From Burhinus oedicnemus (taxonomy: Eukaryota > Chordata > Aves > Charadriiformes > Burhinidae), in the NCBI GenBank assembly GCA_008921705.1, contig VFFE01007192.1:658617-722616 (forward strand): 64,000 bases of DNA. The letters are read 5' to 3'. Below the pieces are notes generated by a model. The model was not told the origin of the DNA and searched no databases. It saw nothing but the letters and a program-made list of their open reading frames with translations. The translations under genes were made by a program, and so were the position numbers. Shown piece by piece: positions 10,669-20,276 of the stretch; the first letter of the stretch is position 1; each line of letters starts with the position of its first letter.

Positions 10669-13600
10669 GTACCTTGACAGCCTTATTTCAAACAAAATAA
10701 AATTTTAATTTGAGAGAAGCTAAAAAAAATATCCCCCCCAAAAAGTGTGACTTTCTAAATCCAGAATGCCTCCACAGGCTTAACTGTTTTCCATGCTTTC
10801 ATTCTTCCAGCTCCATGAAGATTAGCTCCATGTGAGCTTGCATTTAATATGAACAATAGAATGCATCCTTTGAACTGTTTATTATTAAATTTATAGAAAT
10901 CCTATTTATTCAAATGATTTTAAAAGCATAAATGACTTCAAGTATTTGATTCTACCCTTTCTATGCACATGGGCATTCGAGAACTTGTTTCTTAAAGCTT
11001 CATGTACAAAGACATCCAACACAGCCAACATTATTTCCTCTAGCCCCAAGAGAGATGTAATGACATTTTTGCCTCTAAGTAGGTCTCATGAGCAACAATA
11101 CAATCAAAATATTTAATTTAAACAGCAAACATTATATGTCTCTGATTAACAAGCACAGAATTGCAGTGACAAGGTCAAAGCAAAATAAAACTGACATAAT
11201 TTGTTGAAACTATTACTGACAGATAATACAGCCTGAAATTTCATGAGATGGCCTCATAAGAAGTTTCAGTTTCATTGCTCAAATGGACCTGATCCAAGTT
11301 AGTGGGGGAGAAATTCATCTCATCTAACCATAGGCATCTTGCATGCAGATCTTAAATTTAACTGAGCTAGTCTCCTTAGACCCCCATTTTAGTCACTAGA
11401 AAGATACAGGCACCATAGCCTCTGATTCACCTATTTTGGATGTCTTTTGCAGAATGAGATTAAGTCCTTAATTCTTTTCATAATTCATAAAGTGAGATTC
11501 ATAGTACATAACGGGAATATAGACAGCTAGCAAAGATATATGTTTAAGCAGCAGATATCAACATTTATTCAAATAAATCCTATCCAAAGAGTGTTTTTCT
11601 TCATTGTATATTTATGCCAAGTTAGTATATTTATATATCTATCTGATACATATGAAATACTCAGAATCGTCCAGAAATCCTGCAACCATGTAGTGAAGAA
11701 TGCAGATCAGCTTCTCCCCTGTTTATTAGTCTTCCAAAAGTCTGCTCTAGAATGACAGGCCACGGCATGCATGGTTCTTATTTTCTACCAGCAAAGAGAA
11801 ACAAGGTCTCAGAGATGTCCTGGTGGGAGTACAAAGGCTTCTTGGTGAGCACACAGAGACACTCCAGCGAGAACCGCTCTCTCTTGAGTCAGTTCCGTGA
11901 AGACCACCTATTCTGCTCAGTGTATGTCTATGGCCTGGAAAGCAAGCAATGTGTCAGCCTATGTAAGGAATAGGATGGACAATAGCATAGGGAACATTTA
12001 TAAAGAGCAAATTATACACTGTAGCCACTCGAGGATATTCTACATCGTATTTTCTGGTCATTCCACCTCAGAATTTACTTCAACAATTAGATAAAGAAAA
12101 CTCCCATCTGAAGAGACTGAAAAGACCAAAAGATTTTTATTTTTAATTTTGGCCTAAAAAAGCACTGCTTACATAAAGATACAATAGAATTATATAAAAT
12201 GATGAAAGGTATATACAGAAAGTTTGTCAGTAGTTTTCTGCGTCATAAGAGAGGACTGTTCACTGAAATTATAAGATTGTATATACTATGTCAAAGGAAG
12301 AAACTCTTGGAAGTCCACTACCACATGATTTCAAGAAAGCAGGAACTTCATAGAATGTTAAGAATTAAGGAGGAAATAGAGAAAAAAATGCTAAATCTGA
12401 AACCTTTATTTTGAAGTAGTTTAAGACCTTTTTTGAGTATTTCGGACTTTCAAGAAGGTTTGCTTAGTCTAGATATCAGCAAAGGGGTAATTTGGATCCT
12501 ATTTACCTCAGCTTTTACATACATTCATATTTAGCATTTCATTTCATGTAACTTGATGGCTGGAAATATTAGTGTTTTAATCAATAACTTAGTGCTTTGG
12601 CATTGCTCTTAATCGTGCAAAATCTAGCATATTCGGTTAGAATAGCTCATTATAAATGCTCTTGTATAAAATGGTAGGTGTATTCACACTGCAAACAGCT
12701 TTAACTTTGGTACTATCAGACTCCCTTTCAGTTGCCTTTTAGACACGACCATAACATATATGATTATATGACATAAGTACCATGTGGTAAAGCACATAAA
12801 AAGAATGGCACATAAGGGAAATGGAAACAGTCTAAGGGACTCAGCTGTAACACATCCCTGTCGGCGGGGGACTCTGGGGACAGCAAGAGATGTGTGAATG
12901 TCAGAGTAATGAACAGTAGGGGAGAAAATTGTTAAAAGGAGAAAAGGAGAACCAAAAAAAGAGATGACTGTGTTTACAGACCTCACTGCATAAGAAGGGG
13001 CAAGGCTTTCTTGTTTCCCAGTTAATTTCCCAGTTTCTTTGTATGGTATCTAGCAAATGGAGTAACAATTTTATCATGAATTCCTATAAGTTGGTAGAGT
13101 ATGAATAAACAATTATTTTAAGCCCAGAAATGTTCACTCACTTCCTCTCATTACAGTGTGAAAATTACTGAAATAGTGACAGAAAAATATGTGCACCATT
13201 CAGTTAAGGTGAAAACCTTTATTATTCTTTGTTTTCTCCTGCATAGCGAAATTTGTTTCCTTTCTAAGAAAGATTCACTTAATTCATGAGTATAAATGAG
13301 CAGGATAGTGCCAGACATGTTCTGTGTCACTGCAAAGCTGTTCCAGAGACTCTAAAAATGCAAGGTTCAAGAGAGCTACTAATCTGTGTCCTCTACACAA
13401 AAGAGAGGGTGGCCTTATGAATAGTAAATTGAAAGTCTTTTATCTCTAATGTCAACTTAATGACTTAAATGTTTTATCTTATTGCAAGAAATCCAAGTCA
13501 GTGTAATACTATGACATGCTATGAAACAAAACCTAATCTTTTTTAAAGATGTAAGCTTTTTTGTTGAGAACCAGGGACTTGAAGAGGGTAAATATGAACA

Positions 13601-14149
13601 ATGACCTGACATCAGCAAGTGCTTTTACTCATTGGAAACTAATGTTAAGCTTCACTTAACCATCATATTAAAAGAGTTCTTGTCGTAGTAGGAGACTTTT
13701 ACTCTTCATGAACATAATGAAGTGCTCTTATCTTTGAAACACATCAAAGCTTTTCTGAATGAGAATAAAAGTCTTTGCTGTGCTTTCCTCTACTATGGTG
13801 ACAAAGAAATTTAAGGCAGAATATAACATTATCTTGTGTGGATGTTCAGATTGAATGGACAGATTGATAAATGGTGAAGATGGAACAAAACTTCATGTTC
13901 AAGATCCTGCATTAATAAGCAAAAATATTTGATGTATGATCTGGTTACATTATGAGCTACAGTATGGTTTCAATTTAAGTGGCTCCCCTGAATGCTCAAT
14001 CAGCTTGCACTTAAAAAATGTGAGGGAATATTCTCAGAACTGATGAATGTGAAATATCCATAGCGGAGCAAAAGCAAAACCATAATAGCCTTTGCCCTCA
14101 TTTGGACTGGTTTCTGCTTCTTTGCTCAGTGACATCTGTAATCATAAAA
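10669..14149. other. AT-rich sequence with no recognised gene
   Basis: No gene is recognised. Open frames up to 100 codons (for example 12684-12986 on minus) show no domain. The block at 12199-12414 (plus, 71 codons) is rich in lysine and leucine but has no recognisable homology. Confidence 0.6.
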
Positions 14150-14927
14150 TGAACCCTTTTTTTCTTTCCATGGGTCCAGTTCCTGAGAAGAGGGCTCCAG
14201 TCCCAGTACCGGTATAATTTCCATAAAACCAATTGTCACCTTTTGGTCAGGGTGACCCTGATGGCTCCAATAGGTCTTCTGATCAGCCTCTCCAGGGACC
14301 CTCATCCTAATCCATGGGCCCAGAATTCACCCCCAGCCTGACCCATCCCACCTCTGTCACTGCTGCAGATAGGAGGAGCAGCCGGGGTACATCACCATGC
14401 AACGGTTCCTGTTGGGCCAACCCTAGCACCTAGGCATCTCCCATCACATCCACCTGCCCCTTCCCTGTCATCTCAGACTGCCATGTCTGGGGAAACACAG
14501 TCTTCTCCTTCCCTGCCAAGTGGGATCCTTGTGCCTCCCCATGGGAAGCGGCTACCCAGAGCTTGAGGGCAACAGCTAACCCTGGCAATCTTGGGGCTGT
14601 TTTCCCCATCACAGTCCTCAAGTGCCCCAGGTCCCAGTGCTGCCTTGTATGAGCAGTGGCCTGGCTGTGCCACCACTCTGACCATGCCTGCTCCCAAGAG
14701 ACCTACTGAGTGTGGCAGCCCTCCTCTACCCTGAGGATTGCAACCCAGGAATAGCCACAATAGGCACACCAAATGTGACATCCCGTGGTTGTACCATGTC
14801 CTCACCTGAGCACAATGTCAGCCCTGAGATCCTCCAGCTCTAACCAGCACCACAGGTTGCAACCATGGCCTGCCCAGACCACGGTACCATGCCCCTGCAC
14901 CAGCCAAACAAGCCTTACCTTAACCTA

Positions 14928-14987
14928 TATGAGTACAGCAACTTTGCTGATGTATTTAAGAAAAGGGAAGAAACGCTGCTGCCTCAT
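14928..14987 (+). pseudogene. Ty3/gypsy pol: protease-RT linker motif
   Basis: In this frame the translation reads YEYSNFADVF...ETLLPH. An aromatic-x-x-F-x-D-V-F block followed by LPPH-like residues is the conserved start of the RT region in sushi-type Ty3/gypsy polyproteins. The frame is then lost and the homology resumes in another frame at 15025. Short, but the order with the next two pieces makes chance unlikely. Confidence 0.7.
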
Positions 14988-15024
14988 TGCCTGATAACTA
15001 CCCATTGCCCTGATCCCATGAGAG

Positions 15025-15417
15025 AAGGTACTCTTCGGACACATCTGTGCCTTGTCACATCCTAAATTAACTGCCTTCAAGAAGTACCTCAAGAACAGTC
15101 TGGCACTGAGGCTGATCTGCCTCTTCACCTCTCCTGCTGAACCTCTCTGTGTTTATCAAAAAGAAGTATAAGGATCTAACCCTGGGAGAAGATTACAGAC
15201 ATGCCAATGAAGAAACAACTTCCCTTGCCTCTCCCTCAGAGCTCTTTGAATGTCTTCAGGGGCTTGGCAATTCACCAAGCTGGACCTGTGAAAAGCTTGC
15301 AATTTGCTCCAAATCTGGCCAGGGAATGAGTGAAAAACTTTCTGTACTGGGCATGGGCACAATAGGCATCCTGTGGTGCCACTTCGTCCGCTCAAATCTC
15401 CAACAACATTCCAGCAC
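15025..15417 (+). pseudogene. Ty3/gypsy reverse transcriptase, N-terminal half, broken
   Basis: From 15025 the frame reads KLTAFKKYLKNSL (15064-15102), then LFTSPAEPL. A shift near 15140 moves to VFIKKK...LGEDYRHANE, matching the region where Ty3/gypsy RTs have a KKK-D and a DYR-N block. ELFECLQGLG follows. A further shift gives FTKLDL at 15271-15288, the motif A region with its aspartate kept, then IWPGNE-stop-KT and a terminal TTFQ near 15417. At least three frameshifts are needed, plus several stops; the stop in NE-stop-KT sits where tryptophan is usual (TGG to TGA). The part with the YDD-type motif C, the rest of RT and RNase H are absent. Confidence 0.75.
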
Positions 15418-15481
15418 CTTTTGATTTCACAGCAGAGCTGCCATCCTTGCTGGGAAATATAGTGTCATAGAGACTGAAGAC

Positions 15482-15650
15482 CTGTTTACCAAGAAAGCTC
15501 ACTTCATCCCCCTCAGGAAACACTCGTGGCTCCACAGGCTGCTTAACTTGTCCGACAGCATGATTCGTGATGCTATGGCCTCCCAGACAGCATCACCTTG
15601 TTCACAGCCAAACATTGGAAAGAGCTCATGGGAAGTATCTTCCAAACCCA
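15482..15650 (+). pseudogene. Ty3/gypsy integrase core fragment, broken
   Basis: The frame at 15482 reads LFTKKAHFIPLRK, the strand after the first catalytic aspartate in Ty3/gypsy integrases (D-x-F/L-T-K-x-A-H-F-I-P). After a frameshift, 15574 onward reads YGLPDSITLFTAKHWKELMG, the region around the second catalytic aspartate. That aspartate (usually S-D-x-G before F-T) is missing, so the site was dead even without the frameshift. Nothing after about 15650 can be aligned by eye. Confidence 0.75.
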
Positions 15651-15830
15651 GCCCCTGTCAGTCATGAGGATGGACCTTAGTGGCAGGAGATTTTGTTGCC
15701 AGGGCCTTGAGAACACCACCAGGACTGACTGCCCCTGCCAAGCCTCCCAGGCTCCTCCCACCCCTTCCCACAGCCCTGTACCCCATTTCAGCTCAGGCCA
15801 TGGCTGTTCATATTTGGACTAAGGACTAAA

Positions 15831-16871
15831 AAATTTTCAACAGGATAACACATATGCAACAGTCAGCTTTGCATTTGCCATAGTTAGTCTGCAATAATGG
15901 ACGAATTTTCCAAACTCTCTTCCTTTTTCTTAAAGTAGGAGATATTTGTAATGGAAATGAGGGGAAACTGTCTCTTCTGTGCCTGTTTTACAAAGGGTCA
16001 TTCTCAGAGAATATGATGATTCTGTTTTAACAGTTTTAGTAAGCTGTTATTGTCAGTGAATGGAACAAGCACATAGGATGAGTAAAAATGCCTGAATTTG
16101 TAATGTTTATTTCCAGGATTTCATTTAATACATCTTTTTTTTTAAGATCTTTTTATGCTAGGAAATATCATTCACTGCAATAATACCACACCATAAACAA
16201 TAATATTAAAGCTCTTGTAAACAAATGTTGCTTGCAATAAAGTCAATGCTAGATAATAGCTAACTAAAAAAATGATAGTACTCAATTTGCCAAAACAAAA
16301 AATACTGGCAATGAAATACAAACCACAGATAATGTCAGTACTATATTAAATTACCCCTTAAGTACAAATTTTAAGCTGTTTTTGCAAGACTGAATATCTT
16401 TATGTCCTCCCTCTATAGCATTTCTAATTGTTTGCAGTTGAGGCTGACTTATATCAGAGTGCGTAGTAATAAAGTGCCTACTTCATCACTACTAAACTCA
16501 GTCCACAAGCTGCTCTCAATTTTATGAGATCCTTTTATTTCCTGTAATATTTGGGGTGGAGGAAGGAGGGAGAGGAGGCTAGAGGGAAATTCAACAGAGG
16601 TCTGTAGTGGTTGCCAAAGAAATATGTAATGAGCTAGACTGTGCTTTCTCAATATTTTCATCCTGGGACAGTACAGAGCAGCACTGCTTCCCTGCAGAGA
16701 AAGCTCCAGGGAGAGACTGTAGAAAATGCCTGCAGGCGCTTTCAGGAGTTGCAGTCTGTTGCACAGGGTAGATCTCTCCTGTTTTGTCGAACAAGAAGTA
16801 GGGTGAATCCTGTCCTTATCCATTCAGGTGGATTACACCCTTGACAGTGCCCTCTCTACAGTGTATTCATA
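15831..16871. other. AT-rich sequence with no recognised gene
   Basis: Base composition returns to AT-rich. The open frame at 16449-16823 (minus, 124 codons) has no recognised domain and overlaps others on both strands. Confidence 0.6.
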
Positions 16872-16990
16872 AGAATCATAGAATATCTTGAGTTGGAAGG
16901 GACCTATGAGGATCATCGAGTCCAACTCCCCGCTCCTTGCAGGACTACCTAACACTAAACCATAACAGCATCGTCTAGACGCTGCCAGGC
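16872..16990 (-). mobile_element. CR1-family LINE 3' tail
   Basis: The plus strand reads AGAATCATAGAATATCTTGA, then GTTGGAAGGGACC, ATCATCGAGTCCAACTCC, TGCAGGACTACCTAACACT. This is the reverse complement of a CR1 subfamily tail different from the main copies here (CGAGTCCAACTCC version). Only about 120 bp remain. Confidence 0.85.
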
Positions 16991-17011
16991 AACGCTCTTA
17001 TGGTTTAGTGT
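16952..17011. repeat. 14-bp perfect inverted repeat
   Basis: ACACTAAACCATAA at 16952-16965 is the exact reverse complement of TTATGGTTTAGTGT at 16998-17011, leaving a 32-nt loop. The left arm lies inside CR1 tail sequence and the right arm just beyond the recognisable CR1. It may mark a small inverted duplication at the truncation point. Confidence 0.85.
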
Positions 17012-19443
17012 ATTGCCTAATTACAGTTCCTAATGGCAGAATAGTGCTGTGCAAATCATGACCACAGGATAGCAAACTGTAATAGGATTATAAAAATTGA
17101 AAAGGGGGCTGTCTCAGTTCAGACAAGTCATCCTAACACCAACTGAAGTAAAGTAGTGCAATCCAGAACCACACTGACCTGTAAACTCACTTTATACTGT
17201 GCAGAAGGGGTGTACTAGTTCAGGTGTGGGAGAAAGGGAAAGAGTAAGTAGGAAGGAAACTGACTTCATGATTTCAACAGATTGCACCTAATTCTCAGCA
17301 GATTTCAGATGATTTCATTTAATATCTAGCTGCCTCTGCTGTGTATCATTGTAGGTCAAACACATGCTTTCCTAATAGGCCCAAGCAAACCAGAAGGAAA
17401 GTATGCTGCACTGAAGAGGACCATGAATACTACCTGAGACACCTATCTTTCATGAGACATCATAGATGAAGAAAGAGGCAGTATTTAAAAAAAGATCACT
17501 CTTCAGTATTGCTGTTGTCTGACACAGCAGCTGGACAACCCTTTTAAGGTACCTATTATAAGGTACTCAGTCTTACTCTTCAGGTTTCCGTAAATCATAC
17601 CAACTTCCTTTTCCATTAGCTATTTTGTGAACTACTATGATATTATTACAAGCTGAAAGTCTTTGTATTGTAGCAAAGCTTCCTATAAAAATTATGTCAT
17701 CTTCTGAATAACAACTTTACTGTAACAAGCTTTCGTTGTCTGCCCTGGGGGAAAAAATACAGTAACTAGCCATATGCCAACACTCAGGGGAAATAGAAGC
17801 TGAGGTACAGAATATGCAGGTTTCTTTAGTATTCAAAAGCAGGGAAATATTCCACTTTCTTTTTTATGCAGGGACTTATAGCTAAAGGAGCCACCTCTAA
17901 GATCTCCAAAACCAAAGAATCCAGGGATTTGCACCCTCTGCATCTGCTTTTGTTAAAATACGTGTAGTGTTTTGCTGCCATAGTGACAAACATCCATCGT
18001 GATTTCACTCTTGAGAGCATGGAGGATGAAAAAGCATTAAGTTACTATAGTTATAGGATGGCAAGTGTCACAGAGAGGGTGAAAAATTTATCCATTGTTT
18101 GGAATTATGGATCTATTCTCAAGAAGAATGTACATTTATTTTATAAATTGTTTGCAGGCAGTTGGAGTTAGTGCCTTAAGAGAATATCAAATTCCAAACA
18201 ATCTGAGGAAAAAAATAAGACTAAATATCTTCTCAATAGTTGGTTTTGATATATTTTTACTCACCAAAGAGTGATTTGGTGGATTTTGATGGAAGCAAAT
18301 GAGAGACTGGCAAAGTTCCTTTTCACTTTTCATAGAAAAGTAGAAATTCAGCTGGAAATCATTAACACAAATTGGAAACAATAGCTTAAGGTGTTCCATT
18401 TGTAGATTAACTTATATGTGCTTTACTGTTCAGATCAGCTGTTAATTCTGCAGACAGAAGTCAAAGTACAGGAGGGAATAAAAAAGGGAGCTAAGAAAGA
18501 CTGATATGCTTCCATTTAAAAGGAATAGGTTTTGTCTTTGTCTTGAAAGATGAGATACATTGAAAGATTTTTTTTAAGATCTTGATTATTATTTTATGTT
18601 TTCTTTCTGAAAATCAAACTTCTGATAATTAAAATGCTGAATATGTTAGTACTATTGAAGGAAGGGATTTCTGTGTGGGATGTAATTTCCTTTTCCCAAC
18701 CAACTTTTAAAATGCTGTTTTTAGCAGAAGATGTAGAAACCCCACAAGGGAATGTTGGCTCAGTTGTAATTTAGAGGGAAAGTGCAGCCTACTTGATAGT
18801 CACCTGAGGTCTTCGAAACACCTTGATGGCACATCAAGAATTCCCACCTAAGCCAGCTGAGCATTTTATTAGCCTAGATAGACATTACCTAGCCTGAGAA
18901 ATCCACTGGGACCCAGAAACAATTTAATGTCATTAGAATGGTGTATTATTCATATATACTATGTTAGGACTTACATATTGAAGAAGTAAAATGTTTCCCA
19001 AATGGAGCACAATTGCTTACTGGAAATACTGCCCAGCACTTCAATCACTGTGAAGCAAGATAGTGCTGCTCTTTGATATGTAAACACAGACTTAAGGTTA
19101 TAACTCAGAATTATTTATTTTTTTTCTGTTGTGCGCTGTTAGTTACTCCTTTCTCACTGCCATATTTCTTGTATGCTTGGCAAAGCAGAGATTCTTAGCT
19201 GAGTTTTTATGATATGCAGAGTGACACATGACTTGACTTGTCTTTACAAAAATTCCTCTTCAGTGCTTACTCTTGAAGAATAAAATTGTGATTCTCTGCA
19301 AAGAAAGTGGGGTTTCGCTAGAAAGCTTGGCAGCTACTAACGGTCTATTGGAAGCCAAGAGCATCTGCAGAGGCAGATTCTGTTGTTTTTCCCCTCTTGA
19401 GGCATTCATTCTCTGTTGATAGCTACTCCAGGTGTCCCTCCAG
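17012..19443. other. AT-rich sequence with no recognised gene
   Basis: Unique-looking AT-rich DNA with no open frame over about 70 codons that resembles a protein. No repeats are recognised. Confidence 0.6.
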
Positions 19444-19448
19444 GTTAG
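19444..19448. repeat. target-site duplication, left copy (GTTAG)
   Basis: GTTAG directly precedes the LTR terminus and is repeated exactly at 20272-20276. Confidence 0.88.
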
Positions 19449-19575
19449 TGTGGTGGGTTGCTGCCAGCCCAGTCCCCGCCCAGCCAGTTGCTCACTCTCC
19501 TCCAGTGGGATGGCAGACAGAATTTGAAGGACAAAGGTGACCAAAAAAAACCTTCGTGGATCAAAATAAAGACAG

Positions 19576-19581
19576 TTTAAT
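19576..19581 (-). promoter_or_regulatory. LTR polyadenylation signal (ATTAAA on minus)
   Basis: TTTAAT on plus is ATTAAA on minus, in the same context as in the plus-strand LTR. The purine tract starts at the next base, so in the LTR's sense a 324-nt pyrimidine run ends at the signal. Confidence 0.5.
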
Positions 19582-19905
19582 AAGAAGAAAGAAGAAAGAA
19601 GAAAGGAGAAAGGAGAAGGAGAAAGGAAAAGGAAAAGGAAAAGGAAAAGGAGAAGGAAAAAGGAAAAGGAGAAGGAAAAGGAGAAGGAAAAGGAGAAGGA
19701 AAAGGAGAAGGAGAAGGAAAAGGAGAAGGAAAAGGAAAAGGAGAAGGAGAAGGAGAAGGAGAAGGAGAAGGAGAAGGAGAAGGAGAAGGAAAAGGAGAAG
19801 GAAAAGGAAAAGGAAAAGGAAAAGGAAAAGGAAAAGGAAAAGGAAAAGGAAAAGGAAAAGGAAAAGGAAAAGGAAAAGGAAAAGGAAAAGGAAAAGGAAG
19901 AGAAA
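19582..19905 (+). repeat. 324-nt uninterrupted purine tract, (GAAAAG)n / (GAAGGA)n
   Basis: Every base from 19582 to 19905 is A or G. The left part is a GAAGAAA-type mixture, the middle is GGAGAA-rich, and the right end (from about 19797) is a regular GAAAAG hexamer. It is open in all three frames on both strands, which creates meaningless frames of 118 to 220 codons with Lys-Arg, Phe-Ser, Leu-Phe or Pro-Phe runs. It lies inside the LTR and is likely an expansion of a short A/G-rich stretch there. Confidence 0.97.
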
Positions 19906-20271
19906 CAATACTGCAAAAGCAATCACTTACCACCAGCAGACTGATGCCCGGTCATTCTCTAAGCAAGACCTACTTTGAAGAAATTCATCCCCTCACAACC
20001 ACTGTTATTGCTGAGCATGGTGTTATGTGGTGCGGAATAGCTCTTTTTTCTGTTTTAGTTTGCTGTCCCCTCCCAACCGTTTGTGCACCCCGAGCCTACT
20101 CACCAGGATGGCAGTGTGAGAAACAGAGGTGGTCTGTATGCTGCACAGGCGCTGGTCAACAATAGATAAACAATTGCTGTGATAACACACTGTTTTGGCT
20201 CAAATCTAAACCACTTCACCATACGGGCTGCTATGAAGAAAGTTAACTCTATCCCAAACAGACCCAGTTCA

Positions 20272-20276
20272 GTTAG
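20272..20276. repeat. target-site duplication, right copy (GTTAG)
   Basis: Exact match of 19444-19448 directly after the LTR end. Confidence 0.88.

Larger units (their letters stand above)
14150..15830 (+). mobile_element. Ty3/gypsy-type LTR retrotransposon relic (GC-rich island)
   Basis: This block is clearly richer in G and C than the DNA on both sides, and three parts of it translate, in the right order on plus, to pieces of a Ty3/gypsy pol. They are a pre-RT motif (YSNFADVFKKRE, 14934-14969), the first half of a reverse transcriptase (15025-15417) and a piece of integrase (15482-15640). Each piece is in a different frame from its neighbour, with several stops. The 770 bases before 14920 would be where gag and protease should lie, but I cannot recognise them. 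No LTRs are visible. The wording of the motifs is closest to the sushi/chromovirus branch of Ty3/gypsy, judged from memory. The outer boundaries are set by base composition and are approximate. Confidence 0.72.
19449..20271 (-). mobile_element. solo LTR, same family, with expanded microsatellite
   Basis: On plus the element starts TGTGGTGGGTTG and ends GACCCAGTTCA, with exact GTTAG duplications at 19444-19448 and 20272-20276. Read on minus it has the same layout as the LTR at 10136-10663. Shared landmarks are ATTGCTGAGCATGGTGTTAT (inverse of the U3 block, 20010-20029), TGTGAGAAACAGAG, GTTTAAT (inverse of ATTAAAC) and a decayed inverse of the CAACCCACGAG block near 19552. It is 823 bp against 528 bp, mainly because of the purine tract at 19582-19905. 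The stretch 19910-19990 is not in the other copy, so it is probably a different subfamily. No proviral interior is attached. Confidence 0.9.

Noticed and set aside
11280..11420. Possible ancient repeat around ATTCATCTCATCTAACC and TTAGACCCCCATTTTAG
   Set aside because: Only a vague resemblance; I could not place it in a family.
14928..15650. Idea of a domesticated (working) Ty3/gypsy-derived gene
   Set aside because: At least three frameshifts, several stops, a lost integrase aspartate and a missing RT centre rule out a coding gene in the pol part.
19260..19978. Open frames of 118-220 codons with Phe-Ser, Leu-Phe, Pro-Phe or Lys-Arg runs
   Set aside because: They are translations of the pure purine/pyrimidine microsatellite, open in every frame by composition, not genes.
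10136..20271. The two LTRs as ends of one provirus
   Set aside because: They are in opposite orientation and each has its own different target duplication, so they are separate insertions.
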